Assembly: GCA_011800805.1 (NCBI GenBank)
Contig: MPNW01000036.1
Span: forward strand, 187,736 to 251,735
Length of the DNA stretch: 64,000 bases
Reading direction: 5' to 3'
DNA from: Hirudo medicinalis
Taxonomy: Eukaryota > Annelida > Clitellata > Hirudinida > Hirudinidae
Of the stretch, positions 28,601 through 40,362 are shown piece by piece. Positions within the stretch are counted from its first letter, which is position 1. The number at the start of each line of letters is the position of its first letter. A program made the position numbers and the translations under genes. The notes beneath the pieces were generated by a model. It had not been told where the DNA came from. It did no database searches and saw only the letters and a list, made by a program, of their open reading frames with translations.

Positions 28601-31600
28601 GTCGTCATTTTGAGGAATGTCAAGGGAGGCATAGAATTGTCCTTAGGAGGACTCGAGATCAAGACCTATTACACCGTCGTCGTGACTTGTCCTAGTCTTT
28701 CGATTCACTCGTCCTTGACATTAGCCACTAGTGAGGATTGTTTCGTCATTTATCCCTAATCGACGAATATACAATCAACAATATACAGTGCTAGAAATAT
28801 TATTACGACATACCCAATGTTTTTATACTCTGTCAATTGCACCTATTTATAAGTAAGCTTGAATTGGTGCTTGATTTTTCTGATTCTAAATTTTCCAATC
28901 GTCGAACAAGGTCTTCCACCACCCAGGAAGCCACCTGACCTCAAAGTTCTCAAGGTGACGTCTTCGATTGTGGTCGTGCATTTACCTCGGAAGGAAGGAA
29001 GAAGTAAAGAACAAAAGATGAAGCGGAAGAGGGTTATTCTTTTCTTTAAATTGTTGTTTATTTTCGAAGGTGCAATAATAATAATAATAATAATAATAGA
29101 TTTATAAGGCTCCTCCAAAACAAAAGTGACACAATTGTCCTGATTATTACATACTCTGCAGGTCAATGTGGGGCTGCTATCTTATCATCTTATCATCTCT
29201 TATTATCCTTTATCATTTACCATTTGCATTAATCCTGCTCAATCAGTTCTGATTCGTAATAGGATTACATAGCCATGGGTCTGCAAAAACGGTCGTACCT
29301 GGTCATTGTCGAAAAGCTTGGGGAGATTGGGTGTTGTTCTGTATCGTACCTGATCGAAAGTGGACAGGTGAAGGCAGTGCATGAGCACGAAGAGACTTAT
29401 AGACTCAATGAATTCTATGGGTTTCAGATCACTTGGGATGATCAGAGGAAAAAGAAGCAACACGTCGATTTCGATATGCTCCCAAACTCTGCAACATCGG
29501 GCATGTACCGCAAGAGTTACTATCTCGTTGCCAAGCTGAACTTGCCAAGCAATGTCTCGAAATCAACTGAAATCTTTGAAGAATTCACTGTGGGAGATGG
29601 AGTCACGTACGGGTGAGAAGATTGCCGCTGGAATGCAATGTTTACGCTCGTGCGATGTTTACCTGACGAGGGTGGTACTTAAAAATACGCAGGAAATATA
29701 ATAACCCACCATTGAAAGCCAACCGTTCTTACGTCATCTGGTTCGCCATCGAGGACACCTTGGATGGACTCATCCGTCGGTCATTCTCTCGTTCACCGGT
29801 CGTCACCCTCCTCCCGGAAGAGGGCGCAATCGTAATGGGGCCGGACGCACTGCAAGTGGGTAGTTTCTGCAACAATGAAAATGCTTAAGACTTTTTCATG
29901 AATGTAATGTTTTGGCAAACATGATTAATTTGTACAGCAACTTATCCTCAGAAACTGATGTGCTTCACGTCGTTAAGATTACTCGGTGATTGCTGTAATG
30001 CGGTTGTTATTGTCATTTTAACTGTCATTAAATTCGATTAAAATAGGTCAATCAAATGATCTCATAATTTTTAATAACATGGCGCCCAGTAGACGATGAT
30101 TCATATTCCAACTCGATCATTATTCATTATTTTGTTTTAAGGAAGTTGTTGGAATGTCGCTAATCACAGTTGCCATCTTCTTGACCCTGACCCTGACTAC
30201 CTTCTTTGCCTTGAGGTGGATTCGACAGAAAAGAGATGCGAGACTGTTTAAGAGGTGGTTGGATCGAATATTATGTTTGATTATGGTTGCTTGGATACAA
30301 GGAAAGAAATAAATTGTTTGGATTAAAGATTATGAATTTGGGCAATTTGAGTAATATTAGGTAATGTTGATTCCTCATTTTGCAGGCTTCGTCAGGCAAG
30401 ACTTCAGAGCCTTGCCTACCTCGACAAGGAAGGTTTTCGGTGGAGATGCGACGATGTCTTTACCGAGCTCGTTGAATCTGCACCTTTTTCAGATTCCTTT
30501 TGCTCTTCTCCTGGCAAATCCATTTCTCCGTTCACCTTTCCTGCACCGATTATTTCTTCTACGGTTCTGAACAACGAAGACTTCCTGTCTCCAATTCCAG
30601 TGAAAGACTTGAGGAGTTTCTGTGAAAGACATGTTTCCCTTGGAACGCGTTTACCTGCCAATCCTGTCGGAGAGGATCAAGCGGACGTCGTATCGAGCCT
30701 CATCACGAAAGAGTTTGCTTCCTTCCCGACTGGCTTGACGGATGTTGTGGCTTCTTCATACCGACCTGACATCATAACCTCCATGGATTCCTATCACCTC
30801 AACGTGGTATGAACATGTACGTTGATTGTAGAAATAATAATAATAATAATATCAAGAAGGTTTCGGAGCTTATGTGACTCAGGCTAAGCATGCTATTTGC
30901 AATAGATATTGTTTTGCTTGTCGTGATTTCGCAATTCTTTTCTGTTACAAATATCTTGTAATATATTATTTTTACATATTCAATATCCATTTAACAGGTG
31001 CTTCCTTACGAACGCAACAGGGTGAGATTAAAGGATCGTTTCAAAGAGTCAAACCCTTCACCACTGGAAAAGACTTTGGAAGATGTGGGATGGGAGGATC
31101 ACCTTAATGCCAGCAGGGTGAGAACCCTGGGTAGAGGTTCTTGCATAGTCACCCAAACCCTCACTCCTTCCTCATGTTCTGCTTTGTGGCTCCTAATATG
31201 GCAGGAGGCTATCACCCATATCATTGACCTTGATTCGCTCGACCAATGGGATGCTTCCATTCAGGGTGATTCTTCTTGCCCTTCTCCAGGGTACTGGCCT
31301 CATGTTTTGAAGCGAAGAGAGGTCTTCGGCGATTTGGAGGTTGAGTTGGTTTCCAAGATGGACTTGGCTCACTATGCTGTAAGGGTTTTCTGGGTGAGTG
31401 ATTTTCAATAAGGTGTTTCGCATTTCTTGCTTAACTTATGAAAGTCTTAATAACGTACACAATCGCTTTTGATCGAAAGATCGGAAAAGCAGACAGGGGA
31501 AAATTCGTGCATCAGTGGCACTACCATGCCTGGACTCCTCAGTCCATACCTGTCCATCACATTTCATTCCTCAACTTCATCCGGGCTCTTGGGGAGGATG

Positions 31601-33799
31601 TCCCCCTCGGTCGAGAGTGCAGCATCATCGTTTCGTGCCAAACTCTCCTGCACTGTAACCGTGCTGATGGAAGGAGCGGCATCTTTCTGGCACTGGATGC
31701 CCTTATAGCTCAGGGTCTCATGCTGAACGTGATCGACGTCAAGAGCTGCGTTGCTCTGCTGAGGTGTGCACAATGTCGATAGTTGGAGTAGATGGGCTAA
31801 ATTGATCGAAATAATTTGTTTTTCCAGGTCAGAGCGTCACAACTTGGTGAAGACTCTCCGCCAGTACTGCTTCATTTACGAGTGCCTTGCTGAGGAGTTC
31901 GATCATTCTGGAACCAGGAAGAACATTCTCAGATTCATCACTGGGCTCAGGAGTTCTGAGGATAAACTGAGTATCCCCGCCGAAGTGGTCTATGACCACA
32001 GGCTCATGACCTCCTGCTCCTACAGGCCACTGAAGGCCAGCATGTCAGAAGGATATGCCAGCTGTGTGCCTCCCTGTAAAGGCGGCCCGGAGCAGATGGG
32101 TTTGGTGATGTTGGACAGCTATTGGTTGAGAAAGGCTTTTTTGATCCAGAGGTGAGGCCTCAGTTGATGTGCTATGATTCATCTGTTAACATGATGTTCC
32201 ACCTGTTAAAATTATGAGTGCATCATTTCAGGAGTTCGAGGTGGGTCGATGATGCAGACTTTTGGAAGGCCGTCGTTGATAACGAGGTGGTTGCCATAGT
32301 CTCTCTGACGAAGATAATGGTCGTGGAGAATGCCGATGGAGGGGCTCATGGTGCCCATCAATTATGTCTTTCCACGGGGAGAAGTTGGAGTGCAGGCATC
32401 TTTACTGTAGCCTGCGTCCTTGCCGATAAGTTGGAAGAGTCAGACTGGGCAACATTTCGATTGTCGATAACACATCATTCCGATGTCGAAGATGTCCCTG
32501 CTCCCCAACGGAATGTAGAGGTCATCCAGTTAGACACGTTTGGGAGGAGTTACAAAGACTCTGTTGCTTCCGTTGACACTTTCCTACGGTTCATCCATTT
32601 CTTGAAAAGCAATAACAAGTGGTCGTTAGGGTATCTTAATTCATTAGCTATTTTAGACTGAGTTTGAATGAGCAATTATGCAAGAGCTTTTCATTCAGAT
32701 CCCATCCGACAGTGTTGCTGGGAGGACCCCAAAAAATGCAAAATATAAATGAAATTGGCGGCTCTGTTCCACTGGCTTTTGACAGGGTTGGGGTGTTTTT
32801 GGCGTCTTGGATGTGCATCGAGCAGGCAGTCTCGGACGGAGTTGTGGATGTCTTTGGCACCTGCAGACTGCTCAGATCCTATTTGTCTGCTGCCATCTCT
32901 TCAAAGGCGGGCACTTGTCTCTGAGTTGTCTTGATTTATCGTAAATATAATGTAAATGATTGTACAATACAGATGTAAATGTTTACATTATGGATTGCAA
33001 TAATGGTCGGAAAGAGTATATCAGAGCGTGCTAATTGTTCAAAATGGTGTGACAAACGCAGGAAGAATACCAGCTCACGTGTCTCGTGGTGAGTTCCTAC
33101 ATGCGCACACACTCACAACCCGACAACGACTTCTCTCGTCGTCATCTCCTCACTGGCTTTCATTGGCGAGAAACTCGTCTTGATGTCTCCCAGGAGCAGC
33201 CATCCGTGAACCGACGCAACGTTTTGTTTCTACCGATATCGAGTTCTTCGATGCTTCCTTTCGCTAGGAAGAAGCAGAGTCCATCAACAAGAATAAAGAG
33301 GGATTTCAGTGGTAGTTACCAGAAGTTTCCTTCCCCACGCGCATCGCCCCTCCTGGCAAATAAGGTCTCGACCGAGGAGGCAGATGGGTCACCACTTACA
33401 TCTGAGGTTTGTAATCATTTTTGGGGTCCTACACCCTGTTTATCCTGGGTTCAAAACTTCCTTCAAAATAAACTTCAGTCCTTGGGTCGGAATTTACTTG
33501 GCTCAGCTTGCTTTACTTGGCCAAGAAAAGGCTGAACATAACTAAGTGACTAAGTTTTTGAGTTATTAAGCAATGACTAGATTTAAAATTGATCCTTTCC
33601 TGATTTAATGGCTCACTGTTTCAAAATACCTGCCTTGAAATTGTTTTATAAATTTAATTAATTTATAATTACTGGTTATTAATTATTAATAATTTTATTC
33701 AAGAAACAACCTGCTCCCCAGGGGCGTCGCCCAGGCAGATTTTTCGACTCCCTGAGGCGTGAGGCCCCCCCAACATCTGATGCTGTTGACATCTGCTGA
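25670..33799 (+). CDS. Receptor-type protein tyrosine phosphatase with EGF and FN3 domains, about 20 exons
   Basis: Model: 25670-25730 (signal peptide, uncertain), 25804-25935 and 26227-26364 (two EGF-like units), 26444-26875, 27428-27519, 27763-28018, 28085-28356, 28541-28730, 28911-29003, 29273-29612, 29693-29855, 30142-30254, 30386-30806, 30998-31397, 31493-31763, 31828-32151, 32232-32618, 32699-32906, 33062-33406, 33722-33799; about 1571 residues. The ectodomain has fibronectin III-like units and a LAR-type membrane-proximal domain (FTVGDGVTYG, PPLKANRSYVIWFAI). One TM follows (SLITVAIFLTLTLTTFFAL). D1: LPYERNRVRLKD, CIVTQTLTPS, HYHAWTPQSIP in the WPD-loop place, LHCNRADGRSGIFLALD as the P-loop, then KTLRQYCFIYECL. 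D2: VMLDSYWLRKAFLIQ, DFWKAVV, GGSVPLAFDRVGVFLAS in place of the P-loop, DGVVDVFGTCRLLRS. Both domains lack expected catalytic residues. The phase of exons 14/15 has an alternative (31393 to 31480), and the donor after 32906 is GC. Confidence 0.85.
26018..26121 (+). mobile_element. tRNA-derived SINE-like element, copy 3 (receptor phosphatase intron 2)
   Basis: An A-box-like TGGCTGAATGGG is at about 26027-26038. GGTAATGGTAACAGTCGTAATG and CGTGTTCACTGCC follow, then the shared end GCGCTATATAAATGG. It aligns with the copies at 7950-8102 and, reversed, 17316-17405. Confidence 0.6.
27247..27296 (+). repeat. (GAT/GAC)n microsatellite in receptor phosphatase intron 4
   Basis: Nearly perfect GATGATGATGACGATGACGA triplets within an intron; no coding role is seen. 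Confidence 0.85.
28377..28480 (+). repeat. (ATGT)n tetranucleotide microsatellite in receptor phosphatase intron 7
   Basis: TGTATGTATG repeats begin about 20 bases after the exon 7 donor at 28357 and continue for about 100 bases with scattered changes (GCATG, AATG). The His/Ile/Tyr-rich minus-strand open frames here are only the translated repeat. Confidence 0.9.
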
Positions 33800-36427
33800 A
33801 AGTTTTCGTCGAATAGTTTTCTGTTTTAAATTCATTCATTTTTGTTATAAAATTGTTGAAATGCTCATTTTATCGATATCGATAGCGTAAGTAATATGTT
33901 TCTCAGCAGATGGTCATATTTCTATTATTTGTAGTATAAAATGCTCGTGAAAGATGATTTCAATTAAATGGACCTCCTGACGTCTGTGAGCCTCTGACGT
34001 TTTTATTAAACCTGCCTGTTGCACCGCGTGCTGGTTGGCGTCCCTTGCTTTGTTTTTACTTTTCCTGTTTAACAGTGATGGAGAGACAGAGGTCGGTGAA
34101 GATGCGCTCGGTGAAACAAGATGATGTAAGAGGAACAAGATGAGTGAGTGGGGAACGCAAAAGTTATAAGCAATCGCAATCAAGAGGACCAACCTTTAAG
34201 TTTGGATGGAGCATCCAATAGGAACGTTGCAAGGTCTCGTAGACTGCTCGAGCGACTTGAGGGTGTCCCCCGTCCTTTTGCCAGCCTTTCCATTCGTGGT
34301 GTGGTAGCTTAGTGCTAGGGCCATATTTGCATGGCATCGATTTCGTTCTTACGTTCACTGAGGCAAAAGTAACTGAGCATCTGGCTTGGTCGAGAGATTG
34401 AGTCTAGGTTCTGTCTACACCGTTGCATGTTGGCGTGTCTTACCATCTCGGTTAACCCTACATTCGGCATAAACTTCCATAGTAAGCGATGTCTTTATTT
34501 TGGTGGCGGTACTTGCCTGATCCCATTTAAATAGTTTTATGGCAAGCCATTTCCTATGCGTGAGCGGCTGGGTGAGCAAGTTGATAGTCTGGTGGTAATA
34601 ATGTAATGATTCTGTTCGGAGACGACAGTTGATAATGCAACTGCAATTTCTCTTTTGTAATGGATGCTCGCACCGGATATCGCCATGTTGCTTCTTGACC
34701 CGTTGACCCCGTCTTCAGAGTGCGCAGGCGCATGCTCTCTTAATTACTTTCTTTGTCGAGACATAAATCTTTCTATTGACGTGACGCCTGCCAAATAAAT
34801 CTGTTCTATAGCTGAATTGGCTCGTCTCTCCAAGCCGGAGGCTGACAGTTCGAATCCTGGATGGATACGTTCATTTAAAAGTCCTCTCGATACCTCTCGC
34901 CCGTTATTTCTTATTATGTAGTTGAAGTTTCGGCTATAAGGATATTTTAGACATGTACGTCGTCGTCAGGCATCAACATCACGTGCGAGCGAGCTTCTCC
35001 AAGTCCCGACGTTTCCATGACAACGCTACCGTTGCGTGGCTATCGGGATGCACATTTTTTCTTAAAGCGAGCGTTTTTATTGTCATTGGAGGGAAATGGC
35101 CCAGGGTGGAATTGGCGGGGGTGGGTGGCGAGTGAATGAAATGGTAGCAAGTGAAATAGCAAAGTGGAGTGGGCATGGCGAATGGGGATTTCTCACTGGA
35201 GACAAATAAATCAGTTAAAAAGGATGGGGTTGTTATATGTTACCATATTATAGTTACCCTTCTATATATTATATTAGACCCTTATATTAGAGTTGCCCTT
35301 TTAAAGAGGGGATAGCAGATATATATTTCCCCCTCGACAGCTGTGCATGATTCAGTACCCGCAGATCCGCTCCAAGGTCCGCACGTGCACTTGGTCCTCG
35401 GACGTTGCATCCCCTCATCCCACATAAGCCCCCCTCCACGGCTCATGAGAAGAATCTTTTGCGAGTGTATCCGTTTCGCATGATGATCGATTTGGCATCA
35501 AAATTGCATCTGCCGAGACTGCTGTCGGCTCGTTCCCATGGGAACAGAGCGGTTAGAGAAATGTCGGGTATGAGAAACCTTGCGGAGGACAGACCGAGGA
35601 CGTTTTCTCACAACCCCGGGATGAGACGGTCTCGGTGAAGTACTATTAGGACGTCCCGCTTATCTGCCAAGTATCTGGGACGACTGTTGTGGGCAGGAAA
35701 GCGAGTAATTAGAATGTAAATGATGTTTCAAGGAAGAGAGTGAAATCTTATTACCGGACCATCTGCTCCGGTTATTCTCCTTGTCCCATCGCATCGTTTC
35801 CTTATTCGTGTTTGTCTGCCTTCGTATCGGCGACCGAGGATTTTCGGAGTTTAATAAGTTTTGTACGAAGTTGATTCATTATTTATTTTTGTGGTTCTTT
35901 TGAAGTTTTAATTCCATTACTTATTCATTAAATTCATCGTTATCCATTATTTCGTTGACAAAATAACTAGCTTAAAATGAAATGCTATTTATGAAGAGCG
36001 ATTTATTAATTAATGAAATACAGACAAAATCAAAATCAAAAGCTCATACGAATGCCATGGACAAAAATTAACCAGAAATTCGAATCAAAGAGAATGCATT
36101 TAACTTTGAAAATGTTGGCCTTACTAAGCGATCATCCAGGCGGCCCTCCAATTGCGTCACGAGAGATGCGCATGCGCCAAGGAACGGAACGATACTTATG
36201 GAAAAGCGATGTGCCTGGATCGCCCTACAATCGATCTGGAGGAGTGGAAGTAAGAGTGGAGATTCTTAGATTCACATCATGTTCATTATCTTGAAAGTAG
36301 TGTTTGCACATCATTTTATTTTGTCGTGTTAACATGCTTTATTACGTACGTATGCGTTATTTTGATTTCTTAAGCATGTATTGATTGATTTCCATTTACC
36401 GTTTGTGAGTTACGATTCCAAAATTCC
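33800..36427. other. Intergenic region between receptor phosphatase and LHFPL gene
   Basis: I see no convincing exon in this 2.6 kb. Short open frames at 34164-34358, 34953-35135, 35405-35638 and 36013-36294 show no recognisable motif. One tRNA-like sequence is annotated separately. Several GC-rich blocks (about 35000-35120 and 35340-35640) contrast with the AT-rich surroundings and could be regulatory or the remains of an older gene. Confidence 0.4.
34800..34870 (+). mobile_element. tRNA-like sequence, probable tRNA pseudogene or SINE head
   Basis: TAGCTGAATTGG resembles an A box, and AGTTCGAATCC about 35 bases later is a good B box. A TCTCC/GGAGG stem lies between them. The anticodon-loop candidate CAAGCCG lacks the invariant T before the anticodon, and the T-arm does not pair well. 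A functional tRNA is therefore unlikely. Confidence 0.4.
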
Positions 36428-38817
36428 ATGTTTTATCCCAAGACGCGGTTAACTTTCTTCTCGCTCGCAATTCACTTTGCTCGAGCTGACGTCATCATTA
36501 ACGTCATCATGCTCGCACCAATTCCGGACCACCCGCCCCCGAAGTATCAACCCCATCCGGAAACGCCCCCGGCCCTACCAGCCAGGCCGAAACGTCTTGA
36601 ACTGGAATCGAGAAGCACCTTTTCCAGGTCAACCAATCACCATCCTTCCCAAAAGACCCATCGTTCGGAGCAGAACTCCGGAGAAGCTTCGACTCCTTCC
36701 TTGGTTCACACCCCGAGGGTTCAAAGGTATTTTTCGAGCCCCCTCAGTCCGCACCTCCTCTTGCCAGACTTTACCCCACCGGGTAGACAACAAAAAATCC
36801 AAAGGAAAAGACACGATCAATTTTCGCCAGTTCCTCACATGACATCGGACCCTTCCAGTTATTCTGTTGCAACGACGATGACCGTATCGTACAAGAGATC
36901 GGAGACTGATTCGAGTTTCACTGACTCTCTGTTGGAAAGCCAGCATCAAGGACTTTCTCAGTTGGCTGACTTAAGGCTTGGCTCCGTTCCCATCAGAGAA
37001 ATTCAGTCTCCTCCGCTGCCAAAGCGAAAGAACATTCACAGGACAGTGGAGATTTCACATCAGGGAGGTTCGTCTGAATGCAGTTCAAACCTGACCTCGC
37101 GCTTTGAGCGACGCAAACAGATTGCGAAATACGTCAGGGTTCTCTGGCTCGGTCTGAGTGTTACCATCACCTCGGTGTCTATATTTAGTTACATCCAGCC
37201 CCATTGGTTCGTGAGCCAAACAACAGCCACAAGTCTCGGCGTGTTTGGCTATTGCGAACCAAATCGCCTCAAATCAGCAAGAAACGGAGAAGGATTCGGA
37301 AGCAGATGGAAACATTACGTCGAACCTGATGATGCCATGAACGGCGATTGGCGCTTTCACAGAAGCAATTCAGGCCACAATGTGCCTAGGGTGTGCGCCC
37401 TTTACGGTGGCCGAGCGGGTCTATCAAACCTGCCATCTAATATCTGGCAAGTCGGGTGTGTCATGTTTGGGGGCGGATGCGCGCTGCTCCTCGTGTCCAG
37501 CGTTTGTGCTCTTCTGTGCTTTATGCTTACCTTGGTGGAAGCCCTTAGGCAAAGGATTTCTGTTGGGCGTCTTTGCACTCACACCGCCTACGTTCAAGTG
37601 ATGTCAGGTTGGATAACTGGTTTTCTTACAATTACAATTACAACAGTCATTAATCAACATTAACGACATCTAAAATGTTACGAAATGTTATGAAATCTTA
37701 ACCCAGTTATGAAATTAACAACGGTAATAGTAATGATCGACATCGTTTTACAAACATCTCAAATAATGATAAAATGATATCAACATACAATAACAATAAA
37801 CATCAAGAAATTTTTTTTTATTAAATTTTGCAGATATTTCACTAAAAATCAGAATTTTCTAGAACTCGCTCCTAAAGAGCATACATTACTACCTCCCAAT
37901 AGGGATGTTTCCGAAGGGTAACCGATTATTCCCCGTGGGGTCGTTGCGAACCGGCCATTTTAATGGATCCTTGAAATCTGTTCTTGGACGGACATGCGCA
38001 GAGCAATCCTATTCGGGAATGTACATTTTTTTTTGTATTCTCCAGTCGTTGTTATTGGAATAAGATGGTAGCTTGTACCATTGTTCTAGTTGTAATGATG
38101 ACGACCTCGACGACGGTTATGATAGTAGTAGGCCGCGATACATCATCTGTCCAATTCGTGGCACGTAATGAAGCCATTCTTTTAGCACAAAGAAAACATC
38201 TGGCAGTCAAGAATCAAGCTTTGGAAAGCACAAATAATCATAAATATTTATAATGCTATACGTAATACATTTTTATAAACACGATAATTTTACTTCATTT
38301 ATATGAATCTGTTTTAAAGTATTTCAACAACAATTATTAAGTCACATCCTATTTGTGTTGAATTGTGGTTGTTTTATATTCAAGCANACGTAATACATTT
38401 TTATAAACACGATAATTTTACTTCATTTATATGAATCTGTTTTAAAGTATTTCAACAACAATTATTAAGTCACATCCTATTTGTGTTGAATTGTGGTTGT
38501 TTTATATTCAAGCAAAACTTTAATTAAAAATAAATTTATGAAAATTATCTAATTAAATAATGCATCACTGATGCCCTCTATTCAGGTTTAATGTTTATCT
38601 TTCGTTAGCTTTTCTTCTCATGACCGGAGTGGCCATATTCCCGTTTGCCCTCGACTCCAAGATAGCCAATCATTACTGCCTCGGCTCAAATCCTGCCAAA
38701 GCCTCCTATGGGTGTCAGTTAGGCTGGTCTTATGTACTCGCAGTGACTGCCTCTGCTCTGTCGGTCTTCTGTCCGCTTCTCGCCTATTACAGTAAAGACA
38801 TTTATACCAACAAATAA
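36428..38817 (+). CDS. LHFPL: LHFPL-type tetraspan membrane protein with long proline-rich amino end, 2 exons
   Basis: LHFPL proteins are four-pass proteins in the claudin-like superfamily; some escort channels or receptors. Exons 36428-37607 and 38609-38817 join in phase 1. The more likely start is the ATG at 36509 (MLAPIPDHPPPKYQ), giving 435 residues. The first ATG of the frame would give 462. The membrane core starts near RKQIAKYVRVLWLGLSV; loop 1 has SYIQPHWF and GVFGYCE (human SFIQPYWI, GLFHYC) and the GGRAGLSNLPSNIWQVGCV block (human GSFTDFSTLPSGAFKAASF). TM2-TM4 follow, with GCQLGWSYVLAVTASAL in exon 2 (human GACSVRWAYILAIIGIL). The leader of about 210 residues is far longer than the roughly 20 usual for the family. 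It holds a PPxY motif (PPKY) and a PxxPxR-type SH3 motif (PARPKR). Exon 2 is conventional. A duplicated 127-base block lies in the intron. Confidence 0.8.
36487..36494. promoter_or_regulatory. CRE-like palindrome TGACGTCA upstream of LHFPL start
   Basis: A perfect TGACGTCA lies 15 bases before the preferred ATG, with a second AACGTCATC just after it. If translation starts at 36509 these lie in the 5' UTR or core promoter. With the upstream start they would be coding. Binding is inferred from motif match only. Confidence 0.3.
38260..38514. repeat. Perfect 127-base tandem duplication around a single N
   Basis: Bases 38260-38386 and 38388-38514 are identical by eye, with one N at 38387. This pattern is typical of a contig join or gap closure where overlapping ends were not collapsed. 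It lies in the LHFPL intron and does not affect coding. Confidence 0.85.
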
Positions 38818-40362
38818 GAAACATATTTTTCCATAGTATTTACAATTTGTTTTTGAAGATTTTCATCGAGTTAGATGGGTTTTTAGTCATTTATGTTTTA
38901 TATTGTTGATTCTATTTTATATTTATTATTGTTTATAAATTTTAAATGAAATTTGTTGTTGCTATTTCGTTGTTGTATTGTGGTTGTTTTACATTCAAGC
39001 AAAATTTTGGACATAAAAGCTTTTTAGACATAATTGATCAAAGATGTTATTGGAAATTGAATTTTCTGAGATTTATATTTGGAAATGTGACTTCAATATA
39101 TTCAAACTTCTGCGGAGATTATGCATATTTATATTCTATATTATATTTATTGCCTGCATAAGACTTGTTTTATTTTTCTCTTGCAAGCCATTTCTGCATA
39201 TCTGATCACAGCTAATTGTGCATTGCAATCAATATCCAATTGTAAATTTTTGATTTCGATTTTGTCCATATGCTTTTTTTCAGAATTATGTTTATCCTGT
39301 TCGTTGTGTTGCTGTTGAAGAAGTTTGTAAAAATTTATGTCGAAAGCCAAATTTTGCAACCGACCGATAATTCATATTTTTTTTATTTTTCTAAGAATGT
39401 TTTTGAAAATCTATTTTATGCAAAATTTCATTTATCTTCGCAAAACCTTTTACTTTTTGTATTCTCGTCGTGACGAGTTGGATCCGACTTCGATAAACAT
39501 CTACACACGCACCGTGACGCTTTTGTCGCCTTTCTCAAACTCTATCGATTTTTAGAAGTCATGCCACAGAGATGGCCATCGAGGTCGTGCTAACCACTCA
39601 CTGCTACGTCGAGTGATTTATATTGCTGTCAATTGTTGCTAAAGCTTAGTTACTATCCCTTGCCCCGGTTAGGTTATGTCCAAAATAACAAATTGTCCTT
39701 GGAGAATGCTAGCTTAATCAGCAACTTATTAGAAATCAGCACTACAAAGTATTAGTGTTATTCCATTGATTTCGTCGTCCGAAATCCTGATAAACACGCG
39801 AAATTAAGCGCGTTGTGGGACTTCAGTTACAAAAAAAAAAATAGATGAACAAAAATTACAAGTCTTAGCGAGGACGTCGACAGCTGCCCTCGACGTACCC
39901 CAGAAGGTAAACGGCCGAACTATAATGAAAAAGAAAAAACGGCCAGTTTTCTTCCTTAGAAAAGAACAATGAAGACGAATGATCGCAGAATCTGAGATTG
40001 AGAAACAGTGGAAGGCTGTTCAACAGCTGTCAGGGTGATCTTGTATTCTTCTCTGTGCCTGTCTTATGTACTGCTGTTGTTTGTAGTAGATTTTCAGGAC
40101 CCCCTTTATGGTAATGAATGCTATGCCTCCCTGTGTAGATGAAGAAATGGATTATTAGGATTTTCAACAATATGGCAGACTTTGTCAAAGCTTATGTATT
40201 GGTTCTTGCATTGAATTATCACTGTCAGTAAAGCAATAATGGAACTGCCGTGCCTGAAGCCTGAGTTGCTTCACCAATAATGCCTGTGGTGCCTTAAAAA
40301 TTGGACTGCCTTGTGCAAATGTAAACAGAAATAAAACCACTTTTATAATTCAGTATGTATTC
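38818..40362. other. Intergenic region between LHFPL and MARCHF5
   Basis: The two genes converge here. Open frames at 38946-39161 and 39121-39555 are Phe/Leu/Ile-rich products of AT-rich DNA and I do not support them as genes. A stretch TGTGGTTGTTTTACATTCAAGCAAAA at about 38979-39004 repeats part of the duplicated block at 38260-38514. An A11 run at 39831-39841 and an AATAAA near 40331 are seen, but no transcript can be assigned. Confidence 0.4.

Noticed and set aside
31118..31204. An extra intron in phosphatase D1
   Set aside because: Good-looking splice sites exist, but the interval is open and encodes the conserved CIVTQTLTPS block, so it is exon.
33407..33535. Reading the receptor phosphatase through to the stop at 33535
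   Set aside because: A GTTTGT donor at 33407 joined to the acceptor at 33721 gives a more protein-like end (GRRPGRFFDSLRREAPP); read-through adds low-quality sequence. Not fully excluded.
34800..34870. Functional tRNA gene
   Set aside because: A and B boxes are present, but the anticodon loop lacks the invariant T and the T-arm does not pair, so only a tRNA-like remnant is reported.
39830..39845. Poly(A) tail of a retrocopy
   Set aside because: An A11 run alone, with no matching gene-like sequence upstream and no target-site duplication.
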